Positions 1 to 9,288 of a stretch of DNA of 64,000 nucleotides are shown piece by piece (position 1 is the stretch's first letter; each line of letters starts with the position of its first letter). The position numbers and the translations under genes were made by a program. The notes beneath the pieces are model-generated. The model ran no database searches and had not been told where the DNA came from. It saw only the letters and a list, made by a program, of their open reading frames with translations. This stretch comes from Alphaproteobacteria bacterium (GTDB lineage Bacteria; Pseudomonadota; Alphaproteobacteria; Micavibrionales; Micavibrionaceae), in assembly GCA_002401695.1 (NCBI GenBank), contig NVTV01000022.1, positions 33,817 to 97,816 on the forward strand. The letters run 5' to 3'.

Positions 1-1152
1 ATCAGACCCACCAACATTTGACAGGCGGTAGGAAATTTGTCCGTACCAAGCTTCCATATCCAAAGTGGGAACAATCTCGCCGAGTGGCTCATCATCTGTT
101 ACTGTAAACAGAGAAGCCCGTGTGGAATTTAGATATTCAAATCTCGCAGCGATTGCCCCCTTGGTGTAGGCACCATCAACACCCCATAATTTATACCGAG
201 AATCCGTTGGCCCAGTTGGAACAAACGGCAAGCCAGCTGCCGGATCCATATAGCTGTTGACTTTCGCAGTCAGGAACGATCCACCAATCTCGATATTCGG
301 TGTTGGGAAATACCCGAGCCGACCGCCAAAAGATTTGTTGCTGTTATCATCCCGTCCTGTGCCCTCAGTATCCACAGCACTTTCAGATGTCAACCGCGGC
401 CCATTTCCCATCATCAAGGTATAAGCCAATCTAGTTTCACCTACAGGAAGTGAACCACGCAACTGAATACCTGTATCGCTTGTGGGTTGCAGACCGTCAT
501 GGCCAAACCCGGCTGGAGCTCCTTGAATTTTGTTGATCCAACTAGGATGTAGCCGCTCCTGAAATTGGCCTATGGGGCTTAAAAATTTGCCCACCACCAA
601 TGTCGCATAATCGTTCAAGAACAAATTGATTTGGGAATATTCTAATTCGGTAGTGGTCTCACCATCACTATTGGTGACAAACTCTAGTTCACTTTCAAAC
701 ATCAGTAAATCTTTGTACTGGAAATGGAAACCGGGGTTGAATTTTCCAGTGACGAAACTGTCATTACCTGAGGCATTATTGCTACCAACAAAGCCAACAT
801 CCGCATACCCTGCTAAATGCCATTTTGCATCTGATTCTGATCCCGAATATGTAGCCGACTTTGCCTTTTTCTCAACCTTTACAATTTTAGTCTCTACTTT
901 AGTCACTGTAGCTACAGCAATATCCGCCTTTTCTCGAGCGATGGCTGCATTTTGTGTAGATTGCTGAACGGCAGTGCGCAACGACGCGAGCTCTTCTTCA
1001 AGACTTATAATGCGGGCTAATAATTGCTGACTTGCCAGATTTTCGCTTATCTGACCTTCGCTTACTAGCCCCTCGCCTATCTGTGCCATACTCGGTGTAG
1101 CACCCAGCGTGGCAATAAACATCATTGAACTACCTAATAGTAAGTTTTTCAT
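1..1152 (-). CDS. Outer-membrane porin, OprO/DcaP-like (partial, cut by window edge)
   Basis: The gene starts at an ATG at 1152 on the minus strand and runs off the left edge without a stop, giving 384 codons. Residues 1-24 form a signal peptide ending near PSMA. Residues about 28-75 are rich in Leu, Glu, Ala, Gln and Lys in heptad-like spacing, which suggests a coiled coil. The rest alternates aromatic and polar residues with many Gly/Asn turns (for example AGYADVGF), as in a beta-barrel. A coiled-coil N-terminus ahead of a 16-strand barrel is known from DcaP-type and phosphate-selective porins. Substrate cannot be read from sequence. It is divergent from the metal-resistance operon, and the C-terminal part is not in view. 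Confidence 0.75.
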   Translation of the reverse strand, partial: MKNLLLGSSMMFIATLGATPSMAQIGEGLVSEGQISENLASQQLLARIISLEEELASLRTAVQQSTQNAAIAREKADIAVATVTKVETKIVKVEKKAKSATYSGSESDAKWHLAGYADVGFVGSNNASGNDSFVTGKFNPGFHFQYKDLLMFESELEFVTNSDGETTTELEYSQINLFLNDYATLVVGKFLSPIGQFQERLHPSWINKIQGAPAGFGHDGLQPTSDTGIQLRGSLPVGETRLAYTLMMGNGPRLTSESAVDTEGTGRDDNSNKSFGGRLGYFPTPNIEIGGSFLTAKVNSYMDPAAGLPFVPTGPTDSRYKLWGVDGAYTKGAIAARFEYLNSTRASLFTVTDDEPLGEIVPTLDMEAWYGQISYRLSNVGGSD

Positions 1153-1365
1153 TTCTCAACCTCTCTTCGCATTCATAGTACGGTTCATTTTAGAGACAAA
1201 CGGTCACCATTTTAATTGTAACGACCCCTGTTCATACATTGTACGTAAGGATATTATGTTCCCCTCAGAAAAATATGATCTATTAAAAATTCTGTCGAAT
1301 TGAGGGATGTCCTTTCCAGTTGCGTATCACTCAGTAACAAGGCTGGTATGACAAGGAGAGAGATC

Positions 1366-1599
1366 ATGCTTATGTTTGTAGCGGAAATTGCTTTTTTACT
1401 GGAACTTGCACTGATTGCTTGGGGTCTAATAATCTTCGGGAAAGCTGAGACCAAGGATAATAAATATCAAAAACTTGCGGGGTGGATACTGATTATAGGC
1501 AGCACACTCACTATGTTGTGTACCTTGTATTTCTCTATGAGATATATGGGGCAAGGTGGATTTGAACTAGCCATGCGCTCTAATATGGTCTTGGCATGA
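1366..1599 (+). CDS. Small two-TM membrane protein upstream of the CDF transporter
   Basis: A 77-residue protein beginning MLMFVAEIAF. The start at 1366 is preferred over in-frame upstream codons because AAGGAGAG lies at 1353-1360, a good ribosome-binding distance. Two hydrophobic segments (residues about 3-22 and 37-55) predict an inner-membrane protein. Its stop overlaps the ATG of the CDF gene (ATGA), so the two are translationally coupled. No family is recognised. The position suggests an accessory subunit or small partner of the metal transporter, which is inference only. Confidence 0.6.
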   Translation: MLMFVAEIAFLLELALIAWGLIIFGKAETKDNKYQKLAGWILIIGSTLTMLCTLYFSMRYMGQGGFELAMRSNMVLA

Positions 1600-2528
1600 A
1601 TCCCGTCATGGATCATAACCAACATCAATCTGGTACGGGTAGTTTTCACGGTATAAATGCGGATGCGCGCATTTTAAAAATCACTGGCTGGCTCACGGGT
1701 ATTTATTTTTTGGTGGAATTGGGCCTTGGTTTCTATTCACAGTCCATTGCAGTCATATCCGATGCCTTCCATACATTTTCGGCAGTCGGCGGTATTCTTA
1801 TTGCCTTTATTGCGAATAGAATTTCCGGGAAAGCCGCCACGATTGCCGCAACATACGGATTTAAGCGCGCCGAGATTATGGGTGCGCTGCTTAATGGCGT
1901 GTTCTTACTGCTGATGGCAATTTATGTGCTCTATATGGGCTATATGCGCCTTGGCAAAGAATTAGAGCTTCCGACCGGGATTATGTTCTTGGCCGCGTTC
2001 GGCGGACTTGTCACCGAAACTATTTCCTTTCGGCTGATTTATAAAAGCCAGAAAACCAATATGAATATGAAAGGTGCTTATTGGCACATCATGCAAACCT
2101 TTGTCGGCAGTCTGTTGATTATCGTCGCTGCACTGGTCATCAAGTTCACTGGATATACACCGATTGATGCAATTCTCGGCATGGTTTTCGGGCTGGTATT
2201 GTTCTGGGCGTCTTATAAAATTATCAAAGACGCGCTGGATATTTTCATGGAAACCGTTCCCAAAGATGTCGATGTCGAAAAGGTGAAATCCGCTTTGCTC
2301 AATATAAAGGGCGTAAAAAGCGTCATGCACCTCCACGCATGGACTCTGACTTCGAACCAAAATATTTTCTCCGCTCATATTCAAATTGATGATATGCAAC
2401 AATCCGAGACCATTTTAAGAACAGCCGAAAGTTTACTAAAAACCCAATTCGAATTTTATTTTTCTACACTTCAGCTTGAAACAGAGCATCACGATATGGG
2501 TGCGGATGATTTAAACATTGTCAGTTAA
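1596..2528 (+). CDS. Cation diffusion facilitator (CzcD-like), atypical metal site
   Basis: A 310-residue CDF-family transporter: a His-containing cytosolic N-terminus, six predicted TM segments (residues about 30-200) and a C-terminal cytosolic dimerisation domain (about 215-300). The family exports Zn2+/Cd2+/Co2+ by proton antiport. The TM2 signature is SDAFHTFSA (D56, H59, A63) and TM5 is H164-x3-T168. Classical CzcD proteins have HxxxD in both places, so both coordinating aspartates appear replaced. The C-terminal domain ends with an ALT-type segment followed by NIFSAHIQID, which reappears in the fragment at 8431. It overlaps the small protein upstream and is followed at 12 bp by another small membrane protein. 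Family is certain from overall pattern; metal and activity are uncertain. Confidence 0.88.
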   Translation: MNPVMDHNQHQSGTGSFHGINADARILKITGWLTGIYFLVELGLGFYSQSIAVISDAFHTFSAVGGILIAFIANRISGKAATIAATYGFKRAEIMGALLNGVFLLLMAIYVLYMGYMRLGKELELPTGIMFLAAFGGLVTETISFRLIYKSQKTNMNMKGAYWHIMQTFVGSLLIIVAALVIKFTGYTPIDAILGMVFGLVLFWASYKIIKDALDIFMETVPKDVDVEKVKSALLNIKGVKSVMHLHAWTLTSNQNIFSAHIQIDDMQQSETILRTAESLLKTQFEFYFSTLQLETEHHDMGADDLNIVS

Positions 2529-2540
2529 TAGTATTGGAGA

Positions 2541-2879
2541 GTGGTTTTGGAAAGCAAAAAAATTAAACTACAAACTGCGGCTTTATTAAGCGCATGGCTT
2601 TTTTCAATTCTATCGTTAGCTTTCGATTTTGTTTCCATGGGAGGGTTTTTCTCAAGGTCAGGCTCTATGTTAGTGCTTGTAGCCATCATAATCAGCTACC
2701 AATTATTGGCTTCGCGCAATGCCTATCACAACCAACAACTCAACAAGCAAATAGCGGGCAATGATGTCGATTTTACACAGATACATCCCTCACCATATCA
2801 CCAAAAACTTGAGCTTTTCGGCCAATTTACTGCAGTTATTGGCACAGTAATCTGGGGTTATGCCGATTTGATAATTTAG
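2541..2879 (+). CDS. Small membrane protein between CDF and copper ATPase
   Basis: About 112 residues, starting at GTG 2541 or possibly TTG 2547; GGAGA at 2535-2539 sits very close to the GTG and better placed for the TTG. Two hydrophobic stretches occur near residues 12-30 and 38-55, followed by a polar middle (QQLNKQIAGND) and a further C-terminal hydrophobic patch. No family is recognised. It lies 12 bp after the CDF gene and 33 bp before the P-type ATPase, so it is probably co-transcribed with the metal genes. Confidence 0.5.
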   Translation: MVLESKKIKLQTAALLSAWLFSILSLAFDFVSMGGFFSRSGSMLVLVAIIISYQLLASRNAYHNQQLNKQIAGNDVDFTQIHPSPYHQKLELFGQFTAVIGTVIWGYADLII

Positions 2880-2912
2880 ACAATAAGAAAATAGATAGAG
2901 AAAGGTCTTCCC

Positions 2913-5303
2913 ATGAAAGATCATAAACATGACGGCAAGAGCAAGACAAACACAAAAGAATTTGACAAAGTTCCAGACGGATTTGACGGCGATATTTATG
3001 CTTGCCCCATGCACCCCGAAGTGCGCGATGTAGAGAAAAGCAATTGCCCTATATGCGGTATGTTTTTGACTTTAGAATCTGAAAATAAAGATGAAAAAGA
3101 ACATGGTGGGCACGACTGTTGCGCCACAGACTCGGATGCGGAAAAAGCACCCGCTGGTAAATACGACCTTGTTCCAGCCGATTTTGACGGCATGGTTTAT
3201 ACCTGCCCGATGCACCCCGAAGTGCGCGATGTGAAAGCGTCCGCCTGTCCCATTTGCGGTATGGGGCTAGAACCCGCCGGCATTATCCACGGCGAAGCAG
3301 ACACGACCGAACTTGATGATTTCAGCAAGCGGTTTTGGGTCGGGCTTGTCCTGGTTATTCCCGTTCTTATTTTGGCAATGGGGCCGTTTATCGGTCTTCC
3401 CATAGAGAAGATTATCCCAAGGCATATTTCGGTATGGCTAGAGCTTATATTGGCAACACCAGTGGTGCTATGGAGCGGCTGGCCGTTCTTTACGCGGGGT
3501 TGGGCCTCGCTTAAGAGCCGTAATCTCAACATGTTCACCCTGATCGCGCTTGGTACGGGCGCGGCTTGGGCTTACTCTGTTGTCGCTACGGTTCTCCCGG
3601 GTATTTTCCCGGCAGGGTTTCGCGAAGTAGACGGCACAGTTGCAGTTTATTTTGAAGCGGCTGCGGTTATAGTCGTTTTGGTGTTATTAGGCCAAGTGCT
3701 TGAACTTCGCGCCCGTGAGCGCACGGGCGGCGCCATACGCGCTTTGCTTGACCTCGCGCCCAAAATGGCGCGCATCGTGCGGGCAGATGGCAGCGAGGAA
3801 GAAATTCCACTTGAAGACGTACAGGTCGGTGATCATTTACGGGTACGCCCCGGCGATAAAGTCCCGGTTGACGGCACGCTCTTCGAAGGGAGCTCGTCTA
3901 TTGACGAGTCCATGCTGACAGGCGAACCATACCCCGTCCAAAAAGAAAAAGATGATGATGTTACGGGCGGCACGATAAACGGCACGGGTAGTTTCATCCT
4001 CAAGGCCGAACGTGTGGGCGGCGATACGACCCTATCGCAAATTGTCAATATGGTTGCCGAGGCGCAACGCTCGCGCGCGCCCATCCAAAAAATGGTCGAT
4101 AAAGTCGCGTCCTATTTTGTCCCTTTGGTCATCTTGGCCGCAATCTTAGCCTTTACCGCCTGGGCAATCTGGGGTCCAAGCCCAGCATTGGCCTATGCGC
4201 TGATTGCCGCAGTCTCCGTCCTCATTATTGCCTGTCCTTGTGCACTGGGTCTCGCCACGCCAATGTCGATAATGGTAGCGACGGGCAAAGGTGCAATGGC
4301 GGGCGTGCTGGTCAAAAACGCCGAAAGCCTGGAGAATTTTGCTAAAGTCGATACGCTAATAGTCGATAAAACGGGAACCCTGACTATGGGTAAACCTGCG
4401 TTGACAGATGTTTATACAATAGATGGTCTGGATGAGAAACAGTTTCTAAAATTAACGGCATCACTTGAACGCAGTAGTGAACATCCGCTCGCAGAAGCAA
4501 TTGTACGCGGTGCTCAAGAGCGCGGCATTAAACTCACTAACGCTAAAGACTTTAAAGCAGTTACCGGCAAGGGCGCTGGGGGCATAGTCGCGGGTAAGGC
4601 CGTCGCACTGGGCAATGCACGGATGATGAAAACTCTTGGGCTTGACCCAACTCCGCTACAGGCACGTGCCAATACATGGCGAGCAGAAGGTAAGACCGCC
4701 ATGTTCGCCGCAATTGATAATAAACTCGCAGGCCTGATTGCTGTTTCCGACCCAATCAAAGAAACAACACAAGAAGCTATCAATGATCTACATAAAGCAG
4801 GCCTGAAAATCATCATGGCGACGGGCGACAACGCCACCACCGCCAAAGCCGTTGCAGATAAACTAGGCATAGATGAGGTGCGCGCCGATATGCTGCCAGA
4901 ACATAAAGCCGCCTTGGTCAAAGAATTACAAGCAAGCGGCGCTATTGTTGCTATGGCAGGAGATGGGGTTAATGATGCACCCGCATTGGCGCAGGCTAAT
5001 GTTGGTATCGCCATGGGTACTGGCGCAGATGTAGCTGTTGAGAGCGCAGGCTTCACCCTGCTTCGAGGCGACCTGCGCGGTATAATCCGTGCGCACAGGC
5101 TCTCCAAAGCCACAATGAACAATATCCGCCAAAACCTGTTTTTTGCTTTCATCTATAATGCAGTAGGTGTGCCGATAGCGGCAGGTGTGCTCTACCCAGC
5201 TATGGGTATCCTCCTCTCCCCCATGATCGCCGCAGCCGCCATGAGCTTGTCCTCAATATCAGTAATCGGGAATGCACTACGCTTGCGCCGCGTTAAACTG
5301 TAA
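2913..5303 (+). CDS. Copper/silver-translocating P1B-type ATPase with two CPMHPEV metal-binding domains
   Basis: A 796-residue ATP-driven exporter of Cu+ (or Ag+) in the inner membrane. The N-terminus carries two copies of a short heavy-metal-binding domain with CPMHPEV and CPICGM (residues about 31-50 and 96-120) instead of the usual ferredoxin-like HMA domain. The intramembrane CPC lies at residues 441-443 ([13 protein letters not shown]), the phosphorylated Asp in DKTGTLT at 485, and the hinge [10 protein letters not shown] near 684. Actuator TGEP and nucleotide-domain [10 protein letters not shown] (HP locus) are present. All catalytic motifs are intact and the length is normal for the CopA/SilP branch. 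It lies inside a plus-strand metal-resistance operon and is followed at 11 bp by a DUF2933 protein. Confidence 0.95.
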   Translation: MKDHKHDGKSKTNTKEFDKVPDGFDGDIYACPMHPEVRDVEKSNCPICGMFLTLESENKDEKEHGGHDCCATDSDAEKAPAGKYDLVPADFDGMVYTCPMHPEVRDVKASACPICGMGLEPAGIIHGEADTTELDDFSKRFWVGLVLVIPVLILAMGPFIGLPIEKIIPRHISVWLELILATPVVLWSGWPFFTRGWASLKSRNLNMFTLIALGTGAAWAYSVVATVLPGIFPAGFREVDGTVAVYFEAAAVIVVLVLLGQVLELRARERTGGAIRALLDLAPKMARIVRADGSEEEIPLEDVQVGDHLRVRPGDKVPVDGTLFEGSSSIDESMLTGEPYPVQKEKDDDVTGGTINGTGSFILKAERVGGDTTLSQIVNMVAEAQRSRAPIQKMVDKVASYFVPLVILAAILAFTAWAIWGPSPALAYALIAAVSVLIIACPCALGLATPMSIMVATGKGAMAGVLVKNAESLENFAKVDTLIVDKTGTLTMGKPALTDVYTIDGLDEKQFLKLTASLERSSEHPLAEAIVRGAQERGIKLTNAKDFKAVTGKGAGGIVAGKAVALGNARMMKTLGLDPTPLQARANTWRAEGKTAMFAAIDNKLAGLIAVSDPIKETTQEAINDLHKAGLKIIMATGDNATTAKAVADKLGIDEVRADMLPEHKAALVKELQASGAIVAMAGDGVNDAPALAQANVGIAMGTGADVAVESAGFTLLRGDLRGIIRAHRLSKATMNNIRQNLFFAFIYNAVGVPIAAGVLYPAMGILLSPMIAAAAMSLSSISVIGNALRLRRVKL

Positions 5304-5314
5304 AGGAATTCGCT

Positions 5315-5578
5315 ATGTCAAACGATCATCCCGACTATCACCAACCTGAAAAACGGCCCGCATGGTGGAAGACTCCAAACGGATTAGCAGCTTTGTTCTT
5401 TTTTGCTGCCGGCGCTTATTTCCTACTGACGGAACATACCGCACATGTCGTGCCGTATCTGCCTTGGCTGATTATCCTGGCCTGTCCTTTGATGCATATG
5501 TTTCATCATGGCGGTCATGGTCACGGCAGTCATAGCGGGCATACACACGACACCAATAACGATCATGAGGGAGAATAA
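5315..5578 (+). CDS. DUF2933 family His-rich small membrane protein
   Basis: An 87-residue protein with one or two hydrophobic segments (residues about 24-60) and a C-terminal tail dense in histidine (HMFHHGGHGHGSHSGHTHD). DUF2933 proteins are regularly found next to copper and silver resistance genes. The His tail suggests metal binding at the membrane surface, but no biochemical role is established that I know of. It starts 11 bp after the P-type ATPase, with AAGGAA upstream, and ends 2 bp before the methyltransferase, so it belongs to the same transcript. Confidence 0.8.
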   Translation: MSNDHPDYHQPEKRPAWWKTPNGLAALFFFAAGAYFLLTEHTAHVVPYLPWLIILACPLMHMFHHGGHGHGSHSGHTHDTNNDHEGE

Positions 5579-5580
5579 TC

Positions 5581-6243
5581 ATGCATGATGGTGGCTCAGA
5601 CTATGGCTTATGGCTTCTGGTGATTTTTAATTCTGCGATTTTCATCATTTTCGCGTTCAGTTTTTTCAAACCCGACACGAAAAGAGATTGGCGGTCCTTT
5701 GGAGCATTCTCCGCGTTTATTGTGGCGCTCTTTGTCGAGATGTACGGCTTCCCGCTTACGATTTTCCTGTTTTCCGGATGGCTCACAAGCCGTTTTCCGG
5801 GTGTTGATTTTCTTGCCCATGAAAATGGTCATTTACTGCACACGATATTTGGATTTGGAGGGAATGCCCATTTTGATGTGCTGCATATCGCAAGCGTCAT
5901 CATGATTGGCATGGGTTTCCTTTTGCTGTCGTCAGCTTGGAGAGTATTATACTCAGCGCAACGTGCAGGTAAACTGGCCGTGACAGGACTCTATGCCAAG
6001 GTTCGCCACCCTCAATATATTGGTTTTGTCGCCATCATGTTTGGCTTTCTGTTGCAATGGCCGACGATCATTACGGTCATCATGTTTCCAATCTTGGTCA
6101 TAATGTATTGGCGCCTTGCTAAAACGGAAGAGACGGAATCAAGGAAACGATTTGGTGTGGCATGGGATGATTATGCGGCGCGCGTGCCGGCCTTCATTCC
6201 AAAATGGTCGAGCCTGAAGCCGTCAAAAGGTGGCGTAGCATGA
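5581..6243 (+). CDS. Isoprenylcysteine carboxyl methyltransferase-like integral membrane methyltransferase
   Basis: A 220-residue protein with about five TM segments. The C-terminal half carries the ICMT/PEMT hallmark: VRHPQYIGF at about residue 141, then a TM, then TEETESRKRFGVAWDDYAARVP with Glu and Tyr spaced as in SAM-binding members. The family methylates small lipophilic or thiol substrates using SAM. In metal-resistance operons, members are commonly annotated simply as methyltransferase and their substrate is unknown. It is coupled to the next gene by an ATGA overlap. Confidence 0.82.
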   Translation: MHDGGSDYGLWLLVIFNSAIFIIFAFSFFKPDTKRDWRSFGAFSAFIVALFVEMYGFPLTIFLFSGWLTSRFPGVDFLAHENGHLLHTIFGFGGNAHFDVLHIASVIMIGMGFLLLSSAWRVLYSAQRAGKLAVTGLYAKVRHPQYIGFVAIMFGFLLQWPTIITVIMFPILVIMYWRLAKTEETESRKRFGVAWDDYAARVPAFIPKWSSLKPSKGGVA

Positions 6244-7028
6244 GCGATCCGACCGCACAGCCCAGCCAAGCGCAAATACATGCGCCGCCTTTGGGTTATG
6301 CGGCCTTAACGCCGCTTTATGACGCCGCAATTGCTTTGCTGACACGCGAAAACGTGTGGCGTCGTCGATTGGTACAAGCATTAGCGCCTAAAGTTGATGA
6401 CCGCATTCTTGACGTTGGTTCTGGAACAGACAGTTTGGCCCTTGCCATACATCGCAGCTCGCCATCAAGCACCTATCTCGGTATTGATCCTGACGCAGAC
6501 GCAATTACCCGTGCGCGGCGTAAAGCCACGAGGGCGGAATCCAGTGCATCATTTACCAAAGGCCATCTAACTGTCGATGCAGCCATATTGGGCGAACATC
6601 CCACAAAAATCGTCAGTTCTCTCGTATTGCATCAGGTTCCGCTCGAAGAAAAGCAACGAATACTGGAAACCATGTTCGCCGTTTTAAAGCCTTGCGGCAC
6701 GGTACATATCGCTGATTACGGGCAACAAAAAACCAGACTGATGAAAGGTCTGTTTCGGGCAACCGTTCAGGTTTTGGATGGTGTTAGCGATACCCAGTCC
6801 AATGCTGACGGCATTATTCCCAAATTGATGACCGCAGTGGGATTTGACCGTGTCGTGGAACATGACCGCATCGCGACCCTGACTGGCGTGATCTCACTAT
6901 ATCGCGGCATCAAGAGTGAAGAAGCACATGCAAAGAAACGCCTTGAACAAATTAGGAATAATAACGTTATGCGAGATACTCAAAAATCGTCCGGGCGTTT
7001 CCCGGAGCTAAATGGGGGAACAAATTGA
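6240..7028 (+). CDS. Class I SAM-dependent methyltransferase
   Basis: About 262 residues from ATG 6240, chosen because it overlaps the upstream stop (ATGA). A longer in-frame start at 6204 would lie inside the preceding gene. The Rossmann motif I is ILDVGSGTDSLALAI, followed by an acidic strand-2 end (YLGIDPDADAI) and a motif IV-like KIVSSLVLHQVP. This is the UbiE/ubiquinone-methyltransferase-like fold. The loop GSGTDSLA departs a little from the usual GCGTG. Substrate is unknown. Two consecutive methyltransferases of different folds in one metal operon suggest methylation of a metal, metalloid or lipid. Confidence 0.8.
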   Translation: MSDPTAQPSQAQIHAPPLGYAALTPLYDAAIALLTRENVWRRRLVQALAPKVDDRILDVGSGTDSLALAIHRSSPSSTYLGIDPDADAITRARRKATRAESSASFTKGHLTVDAAILGEHPTKIVSSLVLHQVPLEEKQRILETMFAVLKPCGTVHIADYGQQKTRLMKGLFRATVQVLDGVSDTQSNADGIIPKLMTAVGFDRVVEHDRIATLTGVISLYRGIKSEEAHAKKRLEQIRNNNVMRDTQKSSGRFPELNGGTN

Positions 7029-8353
7029 TGGAAGAAGAATACAAAAAGGGCAGTCTCAGCCTTCTAGGTACAGTTGCCATGGGTACGGGCGTTATGATTG
7101 GCGCTGGTATCTTTGCCTTAACCGGACAAGTCGCAGAATATGCAGGTGCACTCTTTCCGCTCGCGTTTGTCGTGGCGGCTATCATTAGCGGGTTTAGTGC
7201 CTACACTTATATCAAGGTCTCGAATAAGTATCCGTCTGCTGGCGGTATCGCCATGATCCTCAAAAAATCCTATGGGCCTGCAACCATTACTGGTGCAGCC
7301 GCCTTGATGATGGCTTTTTCAATGATCATCAATGAAAGTCTCGTGGCGCGTACGTTTGGCAATTACACATTGCAACTCTTTGACCTCCCGGATGACAGCG
7401 TGCTTGTGCCCATTCTAGCCATTGGTCTGATCATAGCAGCATTTCTGATTAATCTTGCGGGTAACAAAGTTATTGGATCCGTCTCAAAGGTGACGGCTGT
7501 TCTCAAAGTAGGCGGGATACTTATCTTCGCGCTTGTCGCATTGTCAGCCACAGGTTTCACCTTTCAACCGGCCCAAGGAGGTCTTGGAGAACAAGCATCG
7601 CCCGGTGGCTTTCTCGCCGCTGTGGCTCTTGCGATTTTGGCCTATAAGGGCTTTACCACGATTACGAATAGCGGCGGCGAAGTCGAAAACCCAAAACGCA
7701 ATGTCGGGCGTGCTATTATCATTTCGCTGGCCATCTGTGCGGTGGTGTATCTGTTCGTCGCATTTGCGGTTGGCTCATCGCTTAGCATTGAGGCAATCGT
7801 CAAGTCGAAGGATTATGCGCTCGCTGAAGCCGCTCGTCCGGCGCTAGGTGAGCTTGGGGTTTGGTTTACAGTCGCGATTGCTATTGTTGCGACCTCATCC
7901 GGTCTGCTCGCAAGTGTATTCGCCGTATCACGTATGCTGGCTATGCTGACAGACATGAATCTGATACCGCATCGCCACTTCGGCATGCCGGGCGGTATTC
8001 AAACACATACCTTAGTCTACACTGTTGTGGCAGCGGGCTTGCTTGCGGCATTTTTTGACTTGTCACGCATCGCATCCCTCGGGGCAATTTTTTACCTCGT
8101 CATGGACATTGTTATTCATTGGGGCGTTTTGCGTCACTTGAGGAAGGATGTTGGTGCCAATCCCGTTATTCTATCTTGCGCAATAATATTTGATGCCATC
8201 GTTCTAATAGCCTTTCTCTTTATCAAGGGCGCGACAGACCCGCTCATTATAGGAATTTCGCTCGGCGGTATTGCAATTATTTTTGGATTTGAAGCATTGT
8301 TTCTGCGCCGTTACCGCGAGCACCCGGATAGCTCTGAGCACGCTTCACATTAA
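7028..8353 (+). CDS. APC-superfamily amino-acid permease
   Basis: About 441 residues with twelve hydrophobic segments. The start ATG at 7028 is preceded by an in-frame TTG overlapping the previous stop. The TM1 signature GTGVMIGAGIFALTG is the glycine-rich substrate-binding loop of amino acid/polyamine/organocation transporters, and an unwound-helix-like stretch KGFTTITNSGGEVENPKRN follows in TM6/loop. Substrate is not evident. Its overlap with the methyltransferase places it in the metal operon, where such permeases recur without known reason. Confidence 0.85.
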   Translation: MEEEYKKGSLSLLGTVAMGTGVMIGAGIFALTGQVAEYAGALFPLAFVVAAIISGFSAYTYIKVSNKYPSAGGIAMILKKSYGPATITGAAALMMAFSMIINESLVARTFGNYTLQLFDLPDDSVLVPILAIGLIIAAFLINLAGNKVIGSVSKVTAVLKVGGILIFALVALSATGFTFQPAQGGLGEQASPGGFLAAVALAILAYKGFTTITNSGGEVENPKRNVGRAIIISLAICAVVYLFVAFAVGSSLSIEAIVKSKDYALAEAARPALGELGVWFTVAIAIVATSSGLLASVFAVSRMLAMLTDMNLIPHRHFGMPGGIQTHTLVYTVVAAGLLAAFFDLSRIASLGAIFYLVMDIVIHWGVLRHLRKDVGANPVILSCAIIFDAIVLIAFLFIKGATDPLIIGISLGGIAIIFGFEALFLRRYREHPDSSEHASH

Positions 8354-8430
8354 GGGATGTAATTTGGCCGATCATAGAAAAATTATGGTGGAAGCACAGT
8401 AGCGGGCTTATCTATTGGAAGGAGTATTTC

Positions 8431-8775
8431 ATGGCGCATGAGCAACATAGCGGTGGCAAGCCCCCCGAACAATCGGGCGGGCACGTGGAGCATGACATGA
8501 TGGCCATGTTCAAGGATAATGAGCGCGCTCTTAAAATCAGTGCGGCATTGACCTCCGGTAAGAATATTTTTTCAGCGCATGTTCAAATAGACGAGGGTAT
8601 TGATACTGATGCCGTGCTGCTCAAAGGCAATAAAATCCTGACCGGCGAATTCGGAATTTATTTCTCGCCACTGCAAGTCGAGCATGATTGCGACCAACTT
8701 GGACAAGCAACCGAAATTAATTCTGCATCATCTACTGGACATGGAAGCCTTCATCAGACGGAGCCTGATAGATGA
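8431..8775 (+). CDS. Internally deleted CDF transporter: N-terminal tail fused to C-terminal domain
   Basis: A 114-residue protein with a His-rich start (residues 1-22) and then ERALKISAALTSGKNIFSAH. Residues around ERALKISAALT match the start of TM1 in the CDF at 1596 (ARILKITGWLT). The next residues match that protein's C-terminal domain (LTSNQNIFSAHIQID), and the match continues to its end (FYFSTLQLETEH against IYFSPLQVEHD). All six TM segments, about 215 residues, are missing in frame. It has a good RBS (AAGGAG, 8419-8424) and overlaps the next gene by ATGA, so it may still be expressed as a soluble metal-binding domain, or it may be decay. Confidence 0.8.
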   Translation: MAHEQHSGGKPPEQSGGHVEHDMMAMFKDNERALKISAALTSGKNIFSAHVQIDEGIDTDAVLLKGNKILTGEFGIYFSPLQVEHDCDQLGQATEINSASSTGHGSLHQTEPDR

Positions 8776-9266
8776 AGCCTGTTTCACGCCAGACACTTAA
8801 ATTTGTCGCTACCTATCTCGCGATCATGGCGGTAGGCAATTTTGTCTGGGAAATCGCTCATTTGCCGCTCTATACAATTTGGCTCGAAGACAACTTGATC
8901 GTCAAAGCCTATGCGGTCTCTCATTGTACGGCAGGTGATGTGTTAATTGCGATAGTGTCGCTCCTGCTTGCCATAGCTGTTTTCGGTAGGGGGTGGCCTC
9001 AGACGCATTACTGGAGTGTAGCCGGAGTCGCAATAGCGCTCGGTGTTTCCTACACAGTGTTTAGTGAATGGCTGAATATTTCGGTTCGCGGGTCATGGGC
9101 CTATCGCGATATCATGCCGGTGGTTCCGCCTTTTGAAACCGGGCTGACACCGCTCCTGCAATGGCTTGTCCTGCCTGTTATCACTTTCTGTCTTTTGCAA
9201 CCGAGAAGAGGATTGCTGTTTCGTACAAACGCAGATGCGATAACGAAGAAGAGTAAAACCGAATGA
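8772..9266 (+). CDS. Integral membrane protein of unknown function
   Basis: A 164-residue protein with four predicted TM segments (about 10-28, 50-70, 80-102, 125-145). Conserved-looking polar residues in or near membranes include NFVWEIAHLPLY, SHCTAGD and SEWLNI. It overlaps the preceding gene by ATGA and ends the apparent metal operon. No family name can be given with confidence. Translational coupling to the CDF C-terminal fragment is the only functional hint. Confidence 0.7.
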   Translation: MKPVSRQTLKFVATYLAIMAVGNFVWEIAHLPLYTIWLEDNLIVKAYAVSHCTAGDVLIAIVSLLLAIAVFGRGWPQTHYWSVAGVAIALGVSYTVFSEWLNISVRGSWAYRDIMPVVPPFETGLTPLLQWLVLPVITFCLLQPRRGLLFRTNADAITKKSKTE

Positions 9267-9288
9267 TTTGTGCTAGATAAATGACAAT

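Noticed and set aside
4514..5152. A 212-codon minus-strand frame opposite the copper ATPase
   Set aside because: It is a shadow of the conserved P-type ATPase C-terminal half; no RBS or domain.
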